Positions 23,227-35,367 of a stretch of 64,000 bases of DNA are shown one piece after another; within the stretch, counting starts at the first letter, position 1, and the number at the start of each line of letters is the position of its first letter. The notes under the pieces were generated by a model. The model made no database searches. It was given only the letters and a program-made list of their open reading frames with translations, and had not been told where the DNA came from. A program made the position numbers and the translations under genes. Source of the stretch: Termitomyces sp. T153 (Eukaryota > Basidiomycota > Agaricomycetes > Agaricales > Lyophyllaceae); contig JACKQL020000013.1 in the NCBI GenBank assembly GCA_018296165.2, forward strand, positions 1,116,001 to 1,180,000, in the 5' to 3' direction.

Positions 23227-25172
23227 TCATTTCCCATTTTCCTTGCCGAGCCTCGACGACCCCGTATTCCCGTTCGGCTGGTACATATACGGATGCGTCG
23301 CCACTGACGCCGTCGACTTATTGGCGTCCTGGTTTGGTCGAGCACGGTAGTAACTCGTGCGCTGTTCCTGGGTTGTTTTCGCAGCTGGTATGACAGGCGA
23401 AGGTGTGTTGACTGCCACGGTCGGCATGGGCCAAGGCAGGGTCGATGTGGGTTTGGGCGCTGGGCGCTGTTGATTTTGCAGGGCGGGTGAGGCCGCAGGG
23501 GTCGATGCGGTCTGGCTGTGGGAGGATGAGGTCGAATCCGGGACAGCGGGCGCGGTGGTAGCCGTAGTTGTAGTAGGTACAACGGTGTTTGTGACCGTAG
23601 GAGTAGGCGGGACAGAGGGACTCGCTGCATCACTGGTGCCCTCGTCGCGACGTCGTTTGACACCCCTCGAGGAACTTTCTTTCAGGCCCAATGAAGTTGC
23701 TTTGATGAGGATCTGATGCCTGTGAAGGAATTATGTCAATTTCATTCCGTCCTGCAATCACTGAAAAGGGCAAACCTCGTCCGACTGTTTCCCCACTGTG
23801 CAACAACGCGATCCCAATCAATTTCTCCGGTTTGCATCCCTGACCTGCTTTCTTCGGCCAACTTCTTTAGTCTCTCGGTTTCTTCATCAGACCATGCGCC
23901 CTGGTTCCCTCCAGCACCGGTGCTTGATGTAATGACATTGGCCGTACTAACGGTGATTCCGGTGCTCGTCGATGCCTCCGTTTGCGGTTGAGGTGTCCGC
24001 ACCGGCTGAGTCTGAGTAACTGGTGATTGGGGTTGCGCAGATGTTGATACCTGAGGTTGTGGTTGTGCATAATAAGTCCCGGGTGTGACGTACGGATACT
24101 GATAGTACGGTGTCGTCGGATATTGGCCTGGAGGTACGTACATTGAGTACTGTGGATAAGCAGGTTGTGCACTGGGTAGTGGCATGACAAAGGATGCCGG
24201 ATTGGATATAACAGCGGAAGTAGTTGGTGTGCTCGCAGTTGCAGCGGAACGTGCTGTTGTCGAGGTCGATGGGACATGTTGCGTCTGCATTGGTTGATAG
24301 AGTGTTGGAGCGGTGCTATAGATTGGTGGAGGTGGCGAGGCGACTAATTGTGATGGATTGCTGAGCTTGTGTTCTCAATTAGAAAACGTCATAATTAGTA
24401 CGCTCAAGCAATTTACCAGGGTGTCACAGATACGTTTTGCTTCGCTGAGCATGACCAATGGGTCAACCTTACTTCCAGGACCCATTTGATAACATTGCGC
24501 TATAACCAAGGGCTGGGTTGCTTTCTGCAACGTCTCGTAAGAACACAACATATGTTCGCGAGTTATCAAATGACATACTACAAGCTCTTCTGCAGCTGTG
24601 TAGAATTCAGAGCACAAATTCAAAACGCGCCATTGAAACTCGTAGTACAGTTGATTATGTGCATTCACATCAGGGTGTTGAGGCGGCGTTACAGCAGCAG
24701 GCGTGGTGTAAAAAGCAGCTTCCGGCTTAGATATCGTCTGACTGATGCGGGGTTTCCTGTTTTTGGAACCTCGCGGACGACCTGGTCGACGCTTTGCTGC
24801 CTGCGAATTCATATCTTCTTGTTGCCCTTGTTGTACCGTATGCGCGTCCGTGCTTATAGCGGGTCCAACAAGGAATCAGCCCAAAGTGTCTTCATCAAAC
24901 GTCCCATATGGAATAAAAGGATATACACACCCAGTTGTCTTTAATTGTGGGGAAGGTGGATTGCTTTGGGTATCTGGCTCATGTCGGTTTAGTTGTTCCT
25001 CAATGAGACCTTCATCGTCACCATCCTCCTCCTCTTCCTCCTCTTCTTCTTCACGGTGAGTGCTTTGTGTGTTTGTCATCTTCGAATTGAACATTCCAGT
25101 AAAGGTAACTTGATGGCCTTGTGGAGGATTCAGCGCATGAGAAAGAGGCTGGTAATGTTGAGGGTTGTCCAT
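23227..25172 (-). CDS. AT-hook and Myb/SANT domain protein, putative DNA-binding regulator
   Basis: Four exons: 25172-24931, 24852-24417, 24365-23776 and 23719-23227. The introns are 78, 51 and 56 bp and all GT-AG. The joined frame gives 586 residues. Residues about 60-75 are a run of Glu/Asp. An AT-hook (RRPGRPRGSKNRKPR) lies near residue 105. A region with conserved Cys/His follows (LCSEFYTAAEELVVCHLITRE). After a Pro/Gln/Tyr-rich stretch comes a Myb/SANT-like repeat at about 382-440 (WSDEETERLKKLAEE, IDWDRVVAQWG, then HQILIKATSLGL), split by the third intron. A basic patch (VKRRRDEG) follows and the tail is Ser/Thr/Pro-rich. A nuclear DNA-binding role is inferred from the domains; the targets are unknown. 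The first intron is the least certain: it preserves frame and removes an in-frame TGA. Confidence 0.75.
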
Positions 25173-25754
25173 GAGACGTAAACAGGGGAAACCAGGATAA
25201 CAGGGACCTGAATGAAGAAGACTTAGTCTTGTCAAGAATTGAAGGTTACATGGTCATATTTTCCGAACCCGTTCAGTTGGTAAATTGAAATATTGTAACC
25301 CTGATAAGGCTTTATTGGTGACGAAATATAATATGCTGAAAACACGTACTTGAGGCCACTCAAACTGGAAACGATAGTTATGCGGCCGCGACCTCCGGAA
25401 TATATCTTTTATTTTTTTCCAGTGCAGTCAGCAGGTGCTCAGGAAAATTCAAGCAGTGGACAATGATGAACCCTGCTCGTTGGTGGATACGATGGTCAGA
25501 TGTGTGGGAATTTCCGAAAACACAACACAAGGCGATTGTGTCACACGTCTGCATCACATTCGTCACAACAACGGTATCCGTGTGTCACAAACTAACTACT
25601 TAAGTATCTTGATACAAAGTCTCTCTTGCGCTGTTACTGGTGCGGGTATGTCTCTATGTATTCGTCGTCATGACGTGACGTGACGTAGCGGCGGCATTAT
25701 AACTGACATGCTACTCGCTGAACGGTCTACCGAACCGCCTGATCTTGATGAATC

Positions 25755-26216
25755 TTGGATGAACCAAAAACTCTCAGCTGCATCAGATTTGTTGGACATG
25801 TTACGAAAACAATCATTGTGATTCCAAATCGCTTCGAAACTCCCTCTGAGGAATCGCGCTCAATGTCGCTGTTACGTTCATCGCTAAATAATAATGATCA
25901 TCTATGTCGGCAAGTAGTATTCCTATCCTGTCATGGGTTGACATACAAGCTTGTCAGAAAGCAAGAAAGCAAAGTTATGCTTGAGGGGATATATCCTTGT
26001 TCCTCACGACATGCTTTTTTCGACCTGGCGATGTCGAACGATTTGAACGAGCCTCATTCTTTTGGTATCAATTACTGTATACCTTCATTGAAGCTCGTGG
26101 GAAATATCTCATACCTCCAGCACCCAAGGCCGACTGAATTGGTTACTTGCATAGCCATTGCAGACACCAAAATTACAACCATCTCTTCCATCAATAGCCT
26201 GTTCGGCACGTTGTAA
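25755..26216 (+). CDS. Hypothetical ORF, 153 residues, weak
   Basis: A single open frame with normal CpG content between the SANT gene and a repeat block. No signal peptide, membrane segment or known motif is clear. It could be a chance ORF or an exon of an unrecognised gene. Retained only because it is the longest frame in about 3 kb of otherwise empty sequence. Confidence 0.2.
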   Translation: MDEPKTLSCIRFVGHVTKTIIVIPNRFETPSEESRSMSLLRSSLNNNDHLCRQVVFLSCHGLTYKLVRKQESKVMLEGIYPCSSRHAFFDLAMSNDLNEPHSFGINYCIPSLKLVGNISYLQHPRPTELVTCIAIADTKITTISSINSLFGTL

Positions 26217-28190
26217 TCGCCGCTTGTTCATTATAACTAATGGTCACGAGTCTAGTTCGACACTTATCCTCAGACTAGTTTCCCCATTTTCGGTAGTATC
26301 ACTTCGCTAAACGAAAGGATCCAGGGAGGCTCGAGCCAGTTGTCTCGCATCCTCGAGGTAAGCCCGCTAACAAGGGCATCTAGGAGGAGAGAGACAGAAT
26401 CTGTCTCTGCGAGAAAGCGTATGCACTTGCTTTCACCCTCAATTTCAATAGACTCACAGATTAATAACAAGATGTGGGTTAGGTATTGGTTGTGCCGCGA
26501 ATTTCGGGTATCCTTAGCCGCGAACATCGCGACCTAGAAAGACCTGGTATTCATCTCGAGAAAAGAGGCACTAGTGATGGATTAGAAGTAGTTCACCAGA
26601 TGCAGTGTTACCCATGCCGGAAGTAAGAACATTGTTGCTAAAGTGATGTATCCCTTGTACTAATCCATGTTTCCGCAAAGTACGGCTCGCTGCTCCATGA
26701 TACATTTAGAGTCATTCTACCTCGGTCAGATGTTGCAGTCACTCTCTCCTTCTTAATCACCTACTTCATTTTTTTGATTTTGGCTTTCTTCGCGATTCAG
26801 ACGACAAGCTGGGTAGTTCCAACTACCTGGGGTTCCTTGACTTGCAACTTACTCATGCCCATCTCATCCCAGTCAATATCCTGCATCTGGCTCACACGGA
26901 CGAGAGAAGAGGCCCTTAGTAATTAGGGCTTCCATTTGACGTCTCTGGTCTGATGAACCCGACCCAATGTTTCCTGCTTCTGGTGCTCGATCAGCCAATC
27001 CGATGGCCAACGATCCTGTGAACCCTTCGCAGCTGCAGCGTCCACATTCTTTAATACCTGTTACAAATGAGTACTCTTGATATGTCCCAGGGTACTTTTC
27101 AGAACAATCGAGTCCATCATTCACCATCTGTTCACCATACTTCTCCTAATATCTTTCATTCTTGTCACACTCCCTCTCCACATAGACCTCCTCAAGCTCC
27201 TCCAGTTGTTCCTTTGACTCCTTCTAATGCTCATCATTTTTCTCATATTTCCCCATCTAAATTCAGAAAAACTTGTTTGATTGCTGCAGGGTCGATCAAT
27301 TTCCGCTTTCTGTATGCCTGAAATGGCAGATGGGTGTTGATGATGCCTCCATTGTAAAATACCTTGGAAAAATATACTTTCAAGCCTGGATAAGTTAGGG
27401 ACACAATAAAGCAGGCTAACCAGTCTGTGGAGCAGCATAACAAATACCAAGAAATTGCATGGTTCTGATAGTCTCATTTAATATGCCTTTATACTTAGCA
27501 TAGCCAAGGTCAAGCACTGGTATAGTAGAAGGTACTAGAGCAGCTTTGATGCTCCATGCCAAAATGGATAGCACAGTATAAGTATGAGAAAGAATAGAAA
27601 CATTGTACTAGATGATGTCTGTAAGGTATTCATGCATGATTTTATAGGTTGAGGTCAGAAACCCAGTGGAGCAGAGCGACTTCCATCTCAAGAGCTTAAG
27701 ACAAAAAATGATCTGTACAAAGTTTAGATCATGTCCATGACTGTCACTTGATCCTGAGACTGTTGTACGTGTCTGGTGCTACGGTGGCATATGTGATCCC
27801 ATGTTTCTGATCAAGGACTAGTAAGGTGGGGACAGCTGGGCAGATCGCATTGGGTCGCAGAGGAGCTAAGACATGGGTAATTTTGAGGCAGCTAAAATAA
27901 GTACCCAAAATGGAGGCAAGGGAGTAGACCTACATTCACTCACAATTGATTGGGAGCTGAGTGCTGAAGGACATGGTGGTGTGAGTAAAGAAAGCTGAAA
28001 TGTACATGGTGAAATACATGTTATGTGTTTGGGATTTATCTGATTCTTAAAGCAATGTCAGAGTTGCAGTTAGGCTGTTGACAGACTCAGCTCTAAGACC
28101 ATTCAAGTCGCTGGGAGAACCATTATTGATGCTTGATGCATATATTCCTTATTTTATCTTGATCAGCTTGACATCTCTCCCTCAGCATCA
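26217..28190. other. Intergenic DNA with gene fragments, then CpG-poor repeats
   Basis: At 26,860-27,100 both strands hold gene-like pieces. The minus strand reads VSQMQDIDWDEMGM, which recalls the IDWDRVV motif of the neighbouring SANT gene. The plus strand reads Pro/Ser-rich frames (ARSANPMANDPVNPSQLQ, then after a frameshift SPHRPPQAPPVVPLTPSN). Neither could be built into a gene. From about 27,130 the DNA is CpG-poor repeat without recognisable coding. Confidence 0.35.
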
Positions 28191-28790
28191 GTGCATCGGT
28201 AGGTGTTGTCCAACAGGACAGAACAGTAACAGTACAGTGATGTCCAGGGCATAAAGATGTTGAGGGCAAAGAGAAAGCAGACAAAACAGCAAAAGAAGGT
28301 GCCCACATGTGACAAGCCAAGTACGTGACACTAACCCAGGTCAAACAGAGAATGAAGGAACAAGTACTCAAAACCTGGAGAGCAACATGGCTAAAGATCC
28401 CCCCCCACAGGAGGATTTGCACCCGCAAATAAACTACCCCCGAGCACCAAACCATGGAAGCATGTCCACGATATCCCGGGAGAGGTCTTTGTGAGGCTAA
28501 CCCAATGCTGAACACAACACTCCTTTATATGCTACATTTGTACCCACTGAATCCTCAGGATGTGCATGCGGGGAAAGAGATGCCAAACATGGGAACACAT
28601 AATCAGAGACTGCCCCAAGTATGAGCACAGGTACATACCGAGAAAAGTAGACAAGGAGCTGGACATGGGGAGTCTGCTAAGTACAAAGGAGGGAATCGAG
28701 GGGCCATGGGCAAATTTCTGTCGAAATCGTGAGCTTTTACGAAGACAGGCTCACCGAGACTGGAGAAGACGCTGAAACCAACGATGGAGG
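28191..28790 (+). mobile_element. 3' end of a non-LTR (LINE, Tad-like) retrotransposon, decayed
   Basis: The plus strand near 28,240-28,320 reads CPGHKDVEGKEKADKTAKEG, the signature of a LINE RNase H domain. At 28,560-28,775 a frame reads QTWEHIIRDCPKYEHRY followed by LLSTKEGIEG, the Cys/His region and tail that end such ORFs in mushrooms. A neighbouring frame reads KFLSKS and AFTKTG, continuing the same tail after a frameshift. The 5' parts (endonuclease, RT) are missing, as is typical of 5'-truncated copies. Confidence 0.7.
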
Positions 28791-29267
28791 AGGATAAGGA
28801 CGAAGAAAATGACGAAGAATACTGGAGAAGGATGGAAGAGAGGACATGGGAAGGTCAGAGGAGGATATGACACGTGGAGAGAGGAGCGAGGAAGGGGAAG
28901 GATAGCGCACAAAAGCGTCGGGAGGAGACAAATGGGGTACAATTCACATGTCTGCGCAACAGCGCACGCGCGACGCCTAGCAGACACACGAAAGAAGCCA
29001 TACTTCAATTTCTTATTTTGTTTTTCTTTTCCTTTCTTTTCTCGCTCATGATCAACACTCTAATCGGCCTGCTACTACACCCTGCCCTACCCTACTTCAT
29101 CTACGCTAGCGAAACTACCTTGGATCAAACGCTTACGTACCATTCTTATTTTACAACCACCATACCTAGTTCATACAGCTCGTCCCTTAGCCCAGTCTGT
29201 GGCTTGCCGGCGTTAAACAGAGATCCATTTATCCATACCTCAGCATCAGGCGGCTTCCACCCATCCA
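28791..29267. other. Upstream region of urease
   Basis: About 480 bp with no gene recognised. The first half is purine-rich (GAGGA/AAGAGAGG); the half nearer the gene is pyrimidine-rich (TTTTCTTTTCC), as is common in fungal promoters. The promoter of the urease gene should lie here; no specific binding site was identified. Confidence 0.45.
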
Positions 29268-32200
29268 ATGCGGCTTCTTCCCCGTGAACAGGAAAAAGTC
29301 TTCTTGAATCAGGTACGCCTCGTGGTGTTCAACCGGCCCAAAGTTGGTCAATCCATACTATCCGGACTAGGTCGGCTTCCTGGCTCAGAAACGTCTTGCG
29401 CGAGGATTACGTCTAAACCGCTCAGAATCCATCGCGCTTATTGCGTCGCAGCTTCAAGAGAGGATCCGCGATGGTCTGCATTCGGTTGCAGAACTGATGC
29501 AACACGGCAAGACTATTCTCGGAAGGCGTCATGTACTGCCAGGAGTCTCGACACAGATACGTGATATTCAAGTTGAAGGCACGTTCCCCGATGGGTGCGT
29601 TACTCTACTTCCTTTCTTTGATATTCTTCTCATTTCGTCTTCCAGCGTGTTTCTCGTCACCGTCCATGACCCGATCTGTACCGAGGACGGAGATCTTGAA
29701 GCTGCGCTTTACGGTTCTTTCCTTCCGGCACCTTCTGATGACTTGTTCCCTCCGACCGATCCTCAGGAATACGCAGATGAGAAAGCTCCAGGCGCCATTA
29801 TTGCGAGAAAGGAAAACGTGATCATCAACAAAGGTAGAGAGCGTATTAAACTTCGAGTTACAAACAACGGTGATCGTCCAATTCAGGCGAGCAAAAATCT
29901 GGCATATTTTGTGTTTCTGAGTGTTTCGCCATAGGTGGGCTCACACTATCACTTCATCGAGACGAATGCTGCGCTATCTTTCGATCGAGGACTGGCATAC
30001 GGAAAACGACTCGACATACCTGCCGGCACTGCAGTGCGATTTGAACCAGGAGATGCCAAGACAGTGACTTTGTGTTCTATCGCTGGTAAAAAAATCATCA
30101 CTGGAGGTAATAACCTTGCATCTGGGCTCGTAGAATACAATCGGATCGACGAGATTGTGAATCACCTACTCCAGAAAGGCTTCTCTCATATTCCAGAACC
30201 GGGGGCCCTTGAAGTGTCAGTTGATACAGAAATCAGTCGAGAAACATACATCTCCATGTTTGGGCCCACTGTCGGAGATCGCGTTCGACTGGGCGATACC
30301 GATCTTTGGATAGAGGTCGAATATGACGAGGTACATGTTGAGGTGTTTTGATGAGTTCCGTCCATTAATGCCTTGTCGACAGACCCCCTATGGTGATGAG
30401 GTGAAATTTGGCGGAGGTAACCGCGAACTTTGTTGTGCGTGTTTCTAGGCTGAGGTCTCCTCAGGAAAGACCATTCGCGAGGGTATGGGTCAAGCAACGA
30501 ATCTATCTTCCCTTGAGACCCTTGACTTGGTAATAACAAATGCACTGATTGTCGATTGGTCAGGCATTTACAAGGTAAACCTCCAATATTTGTTTCGGAA
30601 CGCCCTTTACGTCCTTGCGTTTAGGCGGATATAGGTGTCAAGAATGGAATGATTGCAGGCATAGGAAAAGCTGGTAACCCTGCTATCATGGCCAACGTGC
30701 ACCCATCACTCGTCATTGGTTCTTCGACTGAAGCCATTGCCGGAGAAAAATTGATCGTTACGGCGGGAGCGATCGACGCGCATGTCCACTACATCTGCCC
30801 CCAACAGGTGGAAGAAGCGCTTGCTGCAGGGACCACGACGATGATTGGAGGCGGTACTGGACCAAGTGCCGGAACATGCGCCACCACTTGCACTCCAAGC
30901 CCCTTTTATTTGAGACACATGCTTGCTGCAACTGATGCACTACCGGTCAACTTTGGTTTCACTGGAAAGGGAAATGATGCAGGCCCTACATCTCTCGAGG
31001 AGATAATTTTGGCTGGTGCAATCGGCCTCAAGCTTCATGAAGATTGGGGTTCTACTCCTGCGACGATTAAGAACGCATTGGATGTAGCCGACAAATACGA
31101 TGTCCAGGTGCGTTCCTTTCCCGTTGATAGTCCGTCACATAACTTTTTTTAGGTCAACATTCACACTGACACCTTAAACGAGAGTGGATTCGTTGAAAGT
31201 AGGCAATGAATAAGCGTACACAGGGTACCGTGCTAAGATACGTCATGGTTCGCAGGTACCATTTCCGCGTTTGGAGGCAGAACTATTCATACGTACCATA
31301 CAGAAGGAGCTGGTGAGTGCTATCAACGTTTTTGTCGCTGGATATCGAGATTCTATCGTCAAGGGGGTGGCCATGCGCCTGATATCGTTGTTGTATGCGG
31401 TCTCAACAATGTTCTTCCTTCATCGACGAATCCAACACGACCTTATGCCCGCAACACTCTTGATGAACATCTCGATGTATGTAGTTGCTCCATCGAGAGT
31501 TTTCGACCAATCACCTCTTTTCCAGATGCTAATGGTTTGCCATCATTTGGACCCCAATCTTCCAGAAGACATTGCCTTTGCCGAGTCTCGCATACGAGCC
31601 GAGACTGTCGCTGCAGAGGATGTCCTGCAGGATATTGGAGCCATTTCAATGATCAGCTCTGACTCGCAAGCCATGGGACGTGTTGGAGAAGTCGTAAGCC
31701 GTACATGGCGCACTGCCAGTAAGATGAGGGAGTACCGTGGTCCGTTAACTTCTTTAGGTGATGAGGAGGGCAAGGACAACGCGCGTGTCAAACGATATAT
31801 CGCTAAGTATACGATCAACCCGTACGTTTCTCCGAGTCCACAACTATGTGATTTTCGTTGACTCTGGACTATCAGTGCAATAACACATGGAATGAGTCAC
31901 CTCGTCGGCCATATCGCTGTTGGAACGCTTGCTGATCTTGTGCTGTGGAAGCCAGAGAACTTTGGCTCAAAACCTGAGATGGTTTTGAAGAGTGGTGTCA
32001 TCGTCGTGGCATCGGTAAGAATCTATTCGCCCCATGTAAGCTCGAAATCCAGATTTTTTTTAATAGATGGGAGATCCGAACGCTTCCATTCCCACTGTCC
32101 AGCCGATCTATACAAGGCCAATGTGGGGTTCGAAAGCTGCTTCGGCGGCTTTGAACTCGGTGTCTTTCGTCTCTCAGGCCTCTCTGAACTCTGGAACGAT

Positions 32201-32399
32201 TGCTTCATACAATTTGTCTAAACGCTTCGATGCCGTTCGTGACTGTCGTTCAGTAACAAAGAAGGATATGAAATGGAACAACACAACGCCGAAAATGACA
32301 GTAGATCCTGAGAACTATGAGGTCCGCGCGGACGGTATACTACAAGACATCCAAGCGGCTGAGAAGCTGCCTCTTACCAGAACTTATAATTTGTTCTAA
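29268..32399 (+). CDS. Urease, single-chain fungal type
   Basis: Hydrolyses urea to ammonia and carbamate in the cytosol; a nickel enzyme. Thirteen exons join to exactly 838 residues, the usual fungal length: 29268-29312, 29371-29594, 29646-29886, 29935-30330, 30383-30416, 30465-30574, 30625-31107, 31153-31198, 31256-31312, 31364-31476, 31526-31821, 31876-32014, 32067-32399. The gamma part starts [15 protein letters not shown], the beta part contains RPIQVGSHYHF, and the alpha part contains the active site. Nickel ligands H403 and H405 (DAHVHY), the carbamylated lysine K486 ([10 protein letters not shown]), HTDT, HTEGAGGGHAPD and the flap C588-H589 (MVCHHLDPN) are all present, so it should be active once the accessory proteins UreD, F and G (not in this window) load nickel. 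The intron at 29887-29934 starts with GC instead of GT. The 3' end is 142 bp from the convergent gene. Confidence 0.96.
29887..29934 (+). other. GC-AG intron in urease
   Basis: CAG|GCGAGC..CATAG joins RPIQ to VGSHYHF, a junction strictly conserved in ureases. No GT donor gives the same join. Confidence 0.85.
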
Positions 32400-32541
32400 G
32401 CATGAAATACGATTTGGATACATACGACAATTACTAGTGATGTCTGATGGGTATATGTTGGAAGGTATTGGGCTTAGAGCCTTTGTACAATAGAATTATG
32501 CTGTCAATGGTAGGATGTGCATTCTAAATGAATCGGTGAAA

Positions 32542-33612
32542 CTAGTGACCGCTGGACCGATCGTCTATATCGTCATCGAGCGGTGTTTCGTCAAACAACG
32601 CTTCTGCAAAGGTATCATCAGTGTTTTTGCTCCAGTCGTCGAAGTCGTCAAGGTCATGAATTCTAGGACTCTCGAGCGGGTCGTCATCATCTAAAGTTGT
32701 CTGATTCTTCCTGTCAACGTTGCCATCCCCCTCATTCTGGCTACACCTGATTTCTCGAGCCTGACGTTGATAATGCAAGAAAACTAAAAGCTTAGTGCAA
32801 AGCGAGTCTTCCTTGCAGAAGCGACAGCGAGTCCAAGTCTTCCTAAGCCAATACGCCTTGCCATAGTTCAGACTATTTGATTCCCATTCACACTGACTAT
32901 CTCAGCAGTATTTGAGGATGGTTGTCACTAATAAAGGATGAACGCACCTCCTAGAATGGCCAAGGCGACTGCTCAGAGCTCGTTTGAAACGAGGACTTGG
33001 CAGGAAGAAAGAGCCGGATGGCACTTGCCCATGTTCATTACATGACAAATGTGTCCAAGCACGAGAGGGAACCTTGTTACGGAGTGGATTCAACATAGAC
33101 ACCATAGTAGGTGCATACTGGTCTCTGCGTTTGTTCTCTGTGAGGATGTCGATAAATGTTGGGCTGAACTTTGGTATAGTGATTGATGCGGCTTGTACAT
33201 CAGCCACGGGTGGGTATGAATCTAGAACCATGTATTTCATCTCAGGAATGAAGATTTGTTGAAACTTGGTTGACGTAGAATGGATCTCATGCTTAGAAGT
33301 GGACCCAAGGAATGTTTTGAGTTTTTCACACATGGGTTGGGGTGATGTGGGAAGTACCCGCCTGCCTGTAGATCGTGAGCTAGATACATTGGAAAACACC
33401 TTCCGGATGCAAGGTATCCGTCCTATATGATTTGAAAATTTCCGCCGAGACTTGAGATTGATAATGGGACTAGGCCTCGATGGCACAGCAAAGATATTAT
33501 TCGTGTCGGTTAGAACATGAGAAAAGGTCTGGTTGGTGTAATGATAATCACTGAGTTTCTCTAGATGCGAGTGATGACTTCAACTTACGAGGTCCATTTG
33601 GTGGTTGAGCAT
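32542..33612 (-). CDS. Hypothetical protein with Cys-rich segment and acidic tail
   Basis: Three exons, 33612-33589, 33528-32948 and 32896-32542, with introns of 60 and 51 bp in frame, give 319 residues. The protein starts MLNHQMDLTFSHVLTD. The middle is basic (LKSRRKFSNHIGRIPCIRKV) and then contains PTFIDILTENKRRDQYAP. Near residue 210 is a possible metal-binding patch (TWTRCRFCKEDSLC), and the last 60 residues are rich in Asp and Glu (HDLDDFDDWSKNTDD, ETPLDDDIDD). No known family was recognised. It could be a nuclear or RNA-related factor on composition alone. The start is chosen because this ATG joins in phase to a strong GTAAGT donor. It converges with urease. Confidence 0.6.
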
Positions 33613-34533
33613 GTGCTAAGTTATTGAAAGCAAAGTTCGGAAGTGTGGCAGTTGGCTTTCGGATGTGGACAAGCGTTCTATTCGCTATACAGAATACACT
33701 TAGGCTCCACCGGAAAACGGGCTGTTTATCCTGTATCAGTGATTGTTTCTGCTCGGAAAACACTGGAACGAGGCATACCAGTATGTATGTAGTCAGCAGA
33801 TTCCGCGGATCCGCTATACCAGTGGCAAGGTAAAAAAGAGAAGAATTGCGCGGTAGAGAAAGGACCTTGAACTAAAAGGAATCCAGGTACCAGTGGCATT
33901 GTTGTAATTGGTGACCATGCCGACAACATTGTTTACTCGACTCAACATGAGACAAAAGTTACTGCGGACGGTGATTTTATCCGAATGAGGTCACCATACT
34001 CATACTTACTAAAGAGCACAGAGCTTAGAAGAAGTAGCAGTGGAGTGCGTAAGAAAAAGCTTGGCGCAGTGTCACTGCACTTGTATCTTGTCCTTTGTAT
34101 TATTCTTATTATATGTGGAACTGTCAGTTCAGAAAAAAGAATAAAGACATCCTTGGCATCCTCTGCCGCGGGCGACTAAGGCTCTTTGTTGTCCTCAAAG
34201 TTTTTCTAGATTTGAGCAATGATACACTTTGGATGTCGAAATGCGTCCAAAAACTTGAGATCTTGAGGGGAAGTGAACTGGCCAAGTCGGAGCACTCAGT
34301 AGTACATGCAACTGTTGATTAAGAAAGTAGTGAACTGGTGAAAAGGAGGTACAAAAGCAGGATGTGGACACAATTACTAACCACATGCCAATTGCAAACC
34401 AAGTTACACTGGCATGAGCGCTCAGTGCTCCAAGACCCAAGTGGGTACTATTAACCGGCATACACTCTTGAACCCACTGTCGTCTGTCTACATACTTAGT
34501 ACAAAAACTGACACTGGGCAAAACGGGCAAAAT
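33613..34533. other. Intergenic region, nothing recognised
   Basis: Open frames on both strands are short and without motifs. The minus-strand frame at 34195-34530 abuts the next gene's stop and is probably its 3' flank. Confidence 0.5.
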
Positions 34534-35085
34534 CTAGTACTCTGCGTCGGCCCTATACTCCACGACTGGCACACCATCCACCACAGTAAGCCTAGATGCA
34601 TATCCATGAAACACTTTCGTCCCTGCTTTCGAAACATTCTGGAATAGTAAATCGCCCCACTTTGGATGCCGTTTGTAAAACCTATCTGGCAGATGACCCG
34701 CATCCACAAGTTCCCCAATTGCACGGATGACCCACTGCTCGCATGCCCAACCTGTATCCTTTCGCAAGGATATCACAGGTGTGTGTCCCTGGTCGACAGT
34801 ATGAGTGGCAAGAAGCTTGCGAATGGCGTTTAGAGACTCAGGCGATGAGTCTGAGAGGGGAGGTAGGGCCACACAACAGACGAAGTTGGTGTTTGTGTCG
34901 GGGTCATTGGCTGTGAGCGGCTGGTCTATGACGAGAGGAGAGAGGGTGCCTCGTTTCCATCCATTGCTATTTCCTGTGATATGATAGAGTGGGGTTGGGA
35001 CAGTTAGCGGTTCGGAGGGCAAGGCAAGAGCCCAATGGTATATATCCGAACAACTGGTTGTGTAGAGGCAGATATAAAGCTGAGA
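34534..35085 (-). CDS. Unknown protein, member 1 of a tandem pair
   Basis: An intronless ORF of 184 residues from the second ATG (MSQLYICLYTTSC), which matches the start of its neighbour; an ATG four codons upstream is also possible. Shared features with the gene at 35368-35883 are MSQLYI, YHWAL, YHITGNSNGWKRG, CCVALP, TVDQG, WACEQWVIRAIGELVDAGHLP and FYKRHPKW. The conserved Cys, Glu and Trp residues suggest a folded globular enzyme-like domain, but I do not recognise its function. No signal peptide or membrane segment. The downstream member of the pair has an extra few residues (DPDTNTNF), so the two have drifted apart since the duplication. Confidence 0.7.
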   Translation of the reverse strand, partial: SQLYICLYTTSCSDIYHWALALPSEPLTVPTPLYHITGNSNGWKRGTLSPLVIDQPLTANDPDTNTNFVCCVALPPLSDSSPESLNAIRKLLATHTVDQGHTPVISLRKDTGWACEQWVIRAIGELVDAGHLPDRFYKRHPKWGDLLFQNVSKAGTKVFHGYASRLTVVDGVPVVEYRADAEY

Positions 35086-35367
35086 CATGAGGATTAACAT
35101 GTACTTCAGAATCTAATTGGAAGAAGCTCGAAGGAGGTCCATGTAGCTACCCCGCTTGCAGCCGAAGCGCCGATTATTACGTAATAACGCTTCCCAAAAA
35201 GCAAAATCACAAAAGAAAGTGGAACTGAGTTCTTCAAAAACGGTATGTAAGTAGCAATATGTGTTACATTCAATACATTTATTTACATGAGGTTCAACCA
35301 TGCACATTCATCGGTGTAGGACTTGTACTAAGTCTCCGATGAAAAAATAAACACATGCCACCAAGAG

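Noticed and set aside
24486..25059. Plus-strand frames opposite the SANT gene
   Set aside because: Antisense shadows of exons 1 and 2; the Ser run is the complement of the Glu run.
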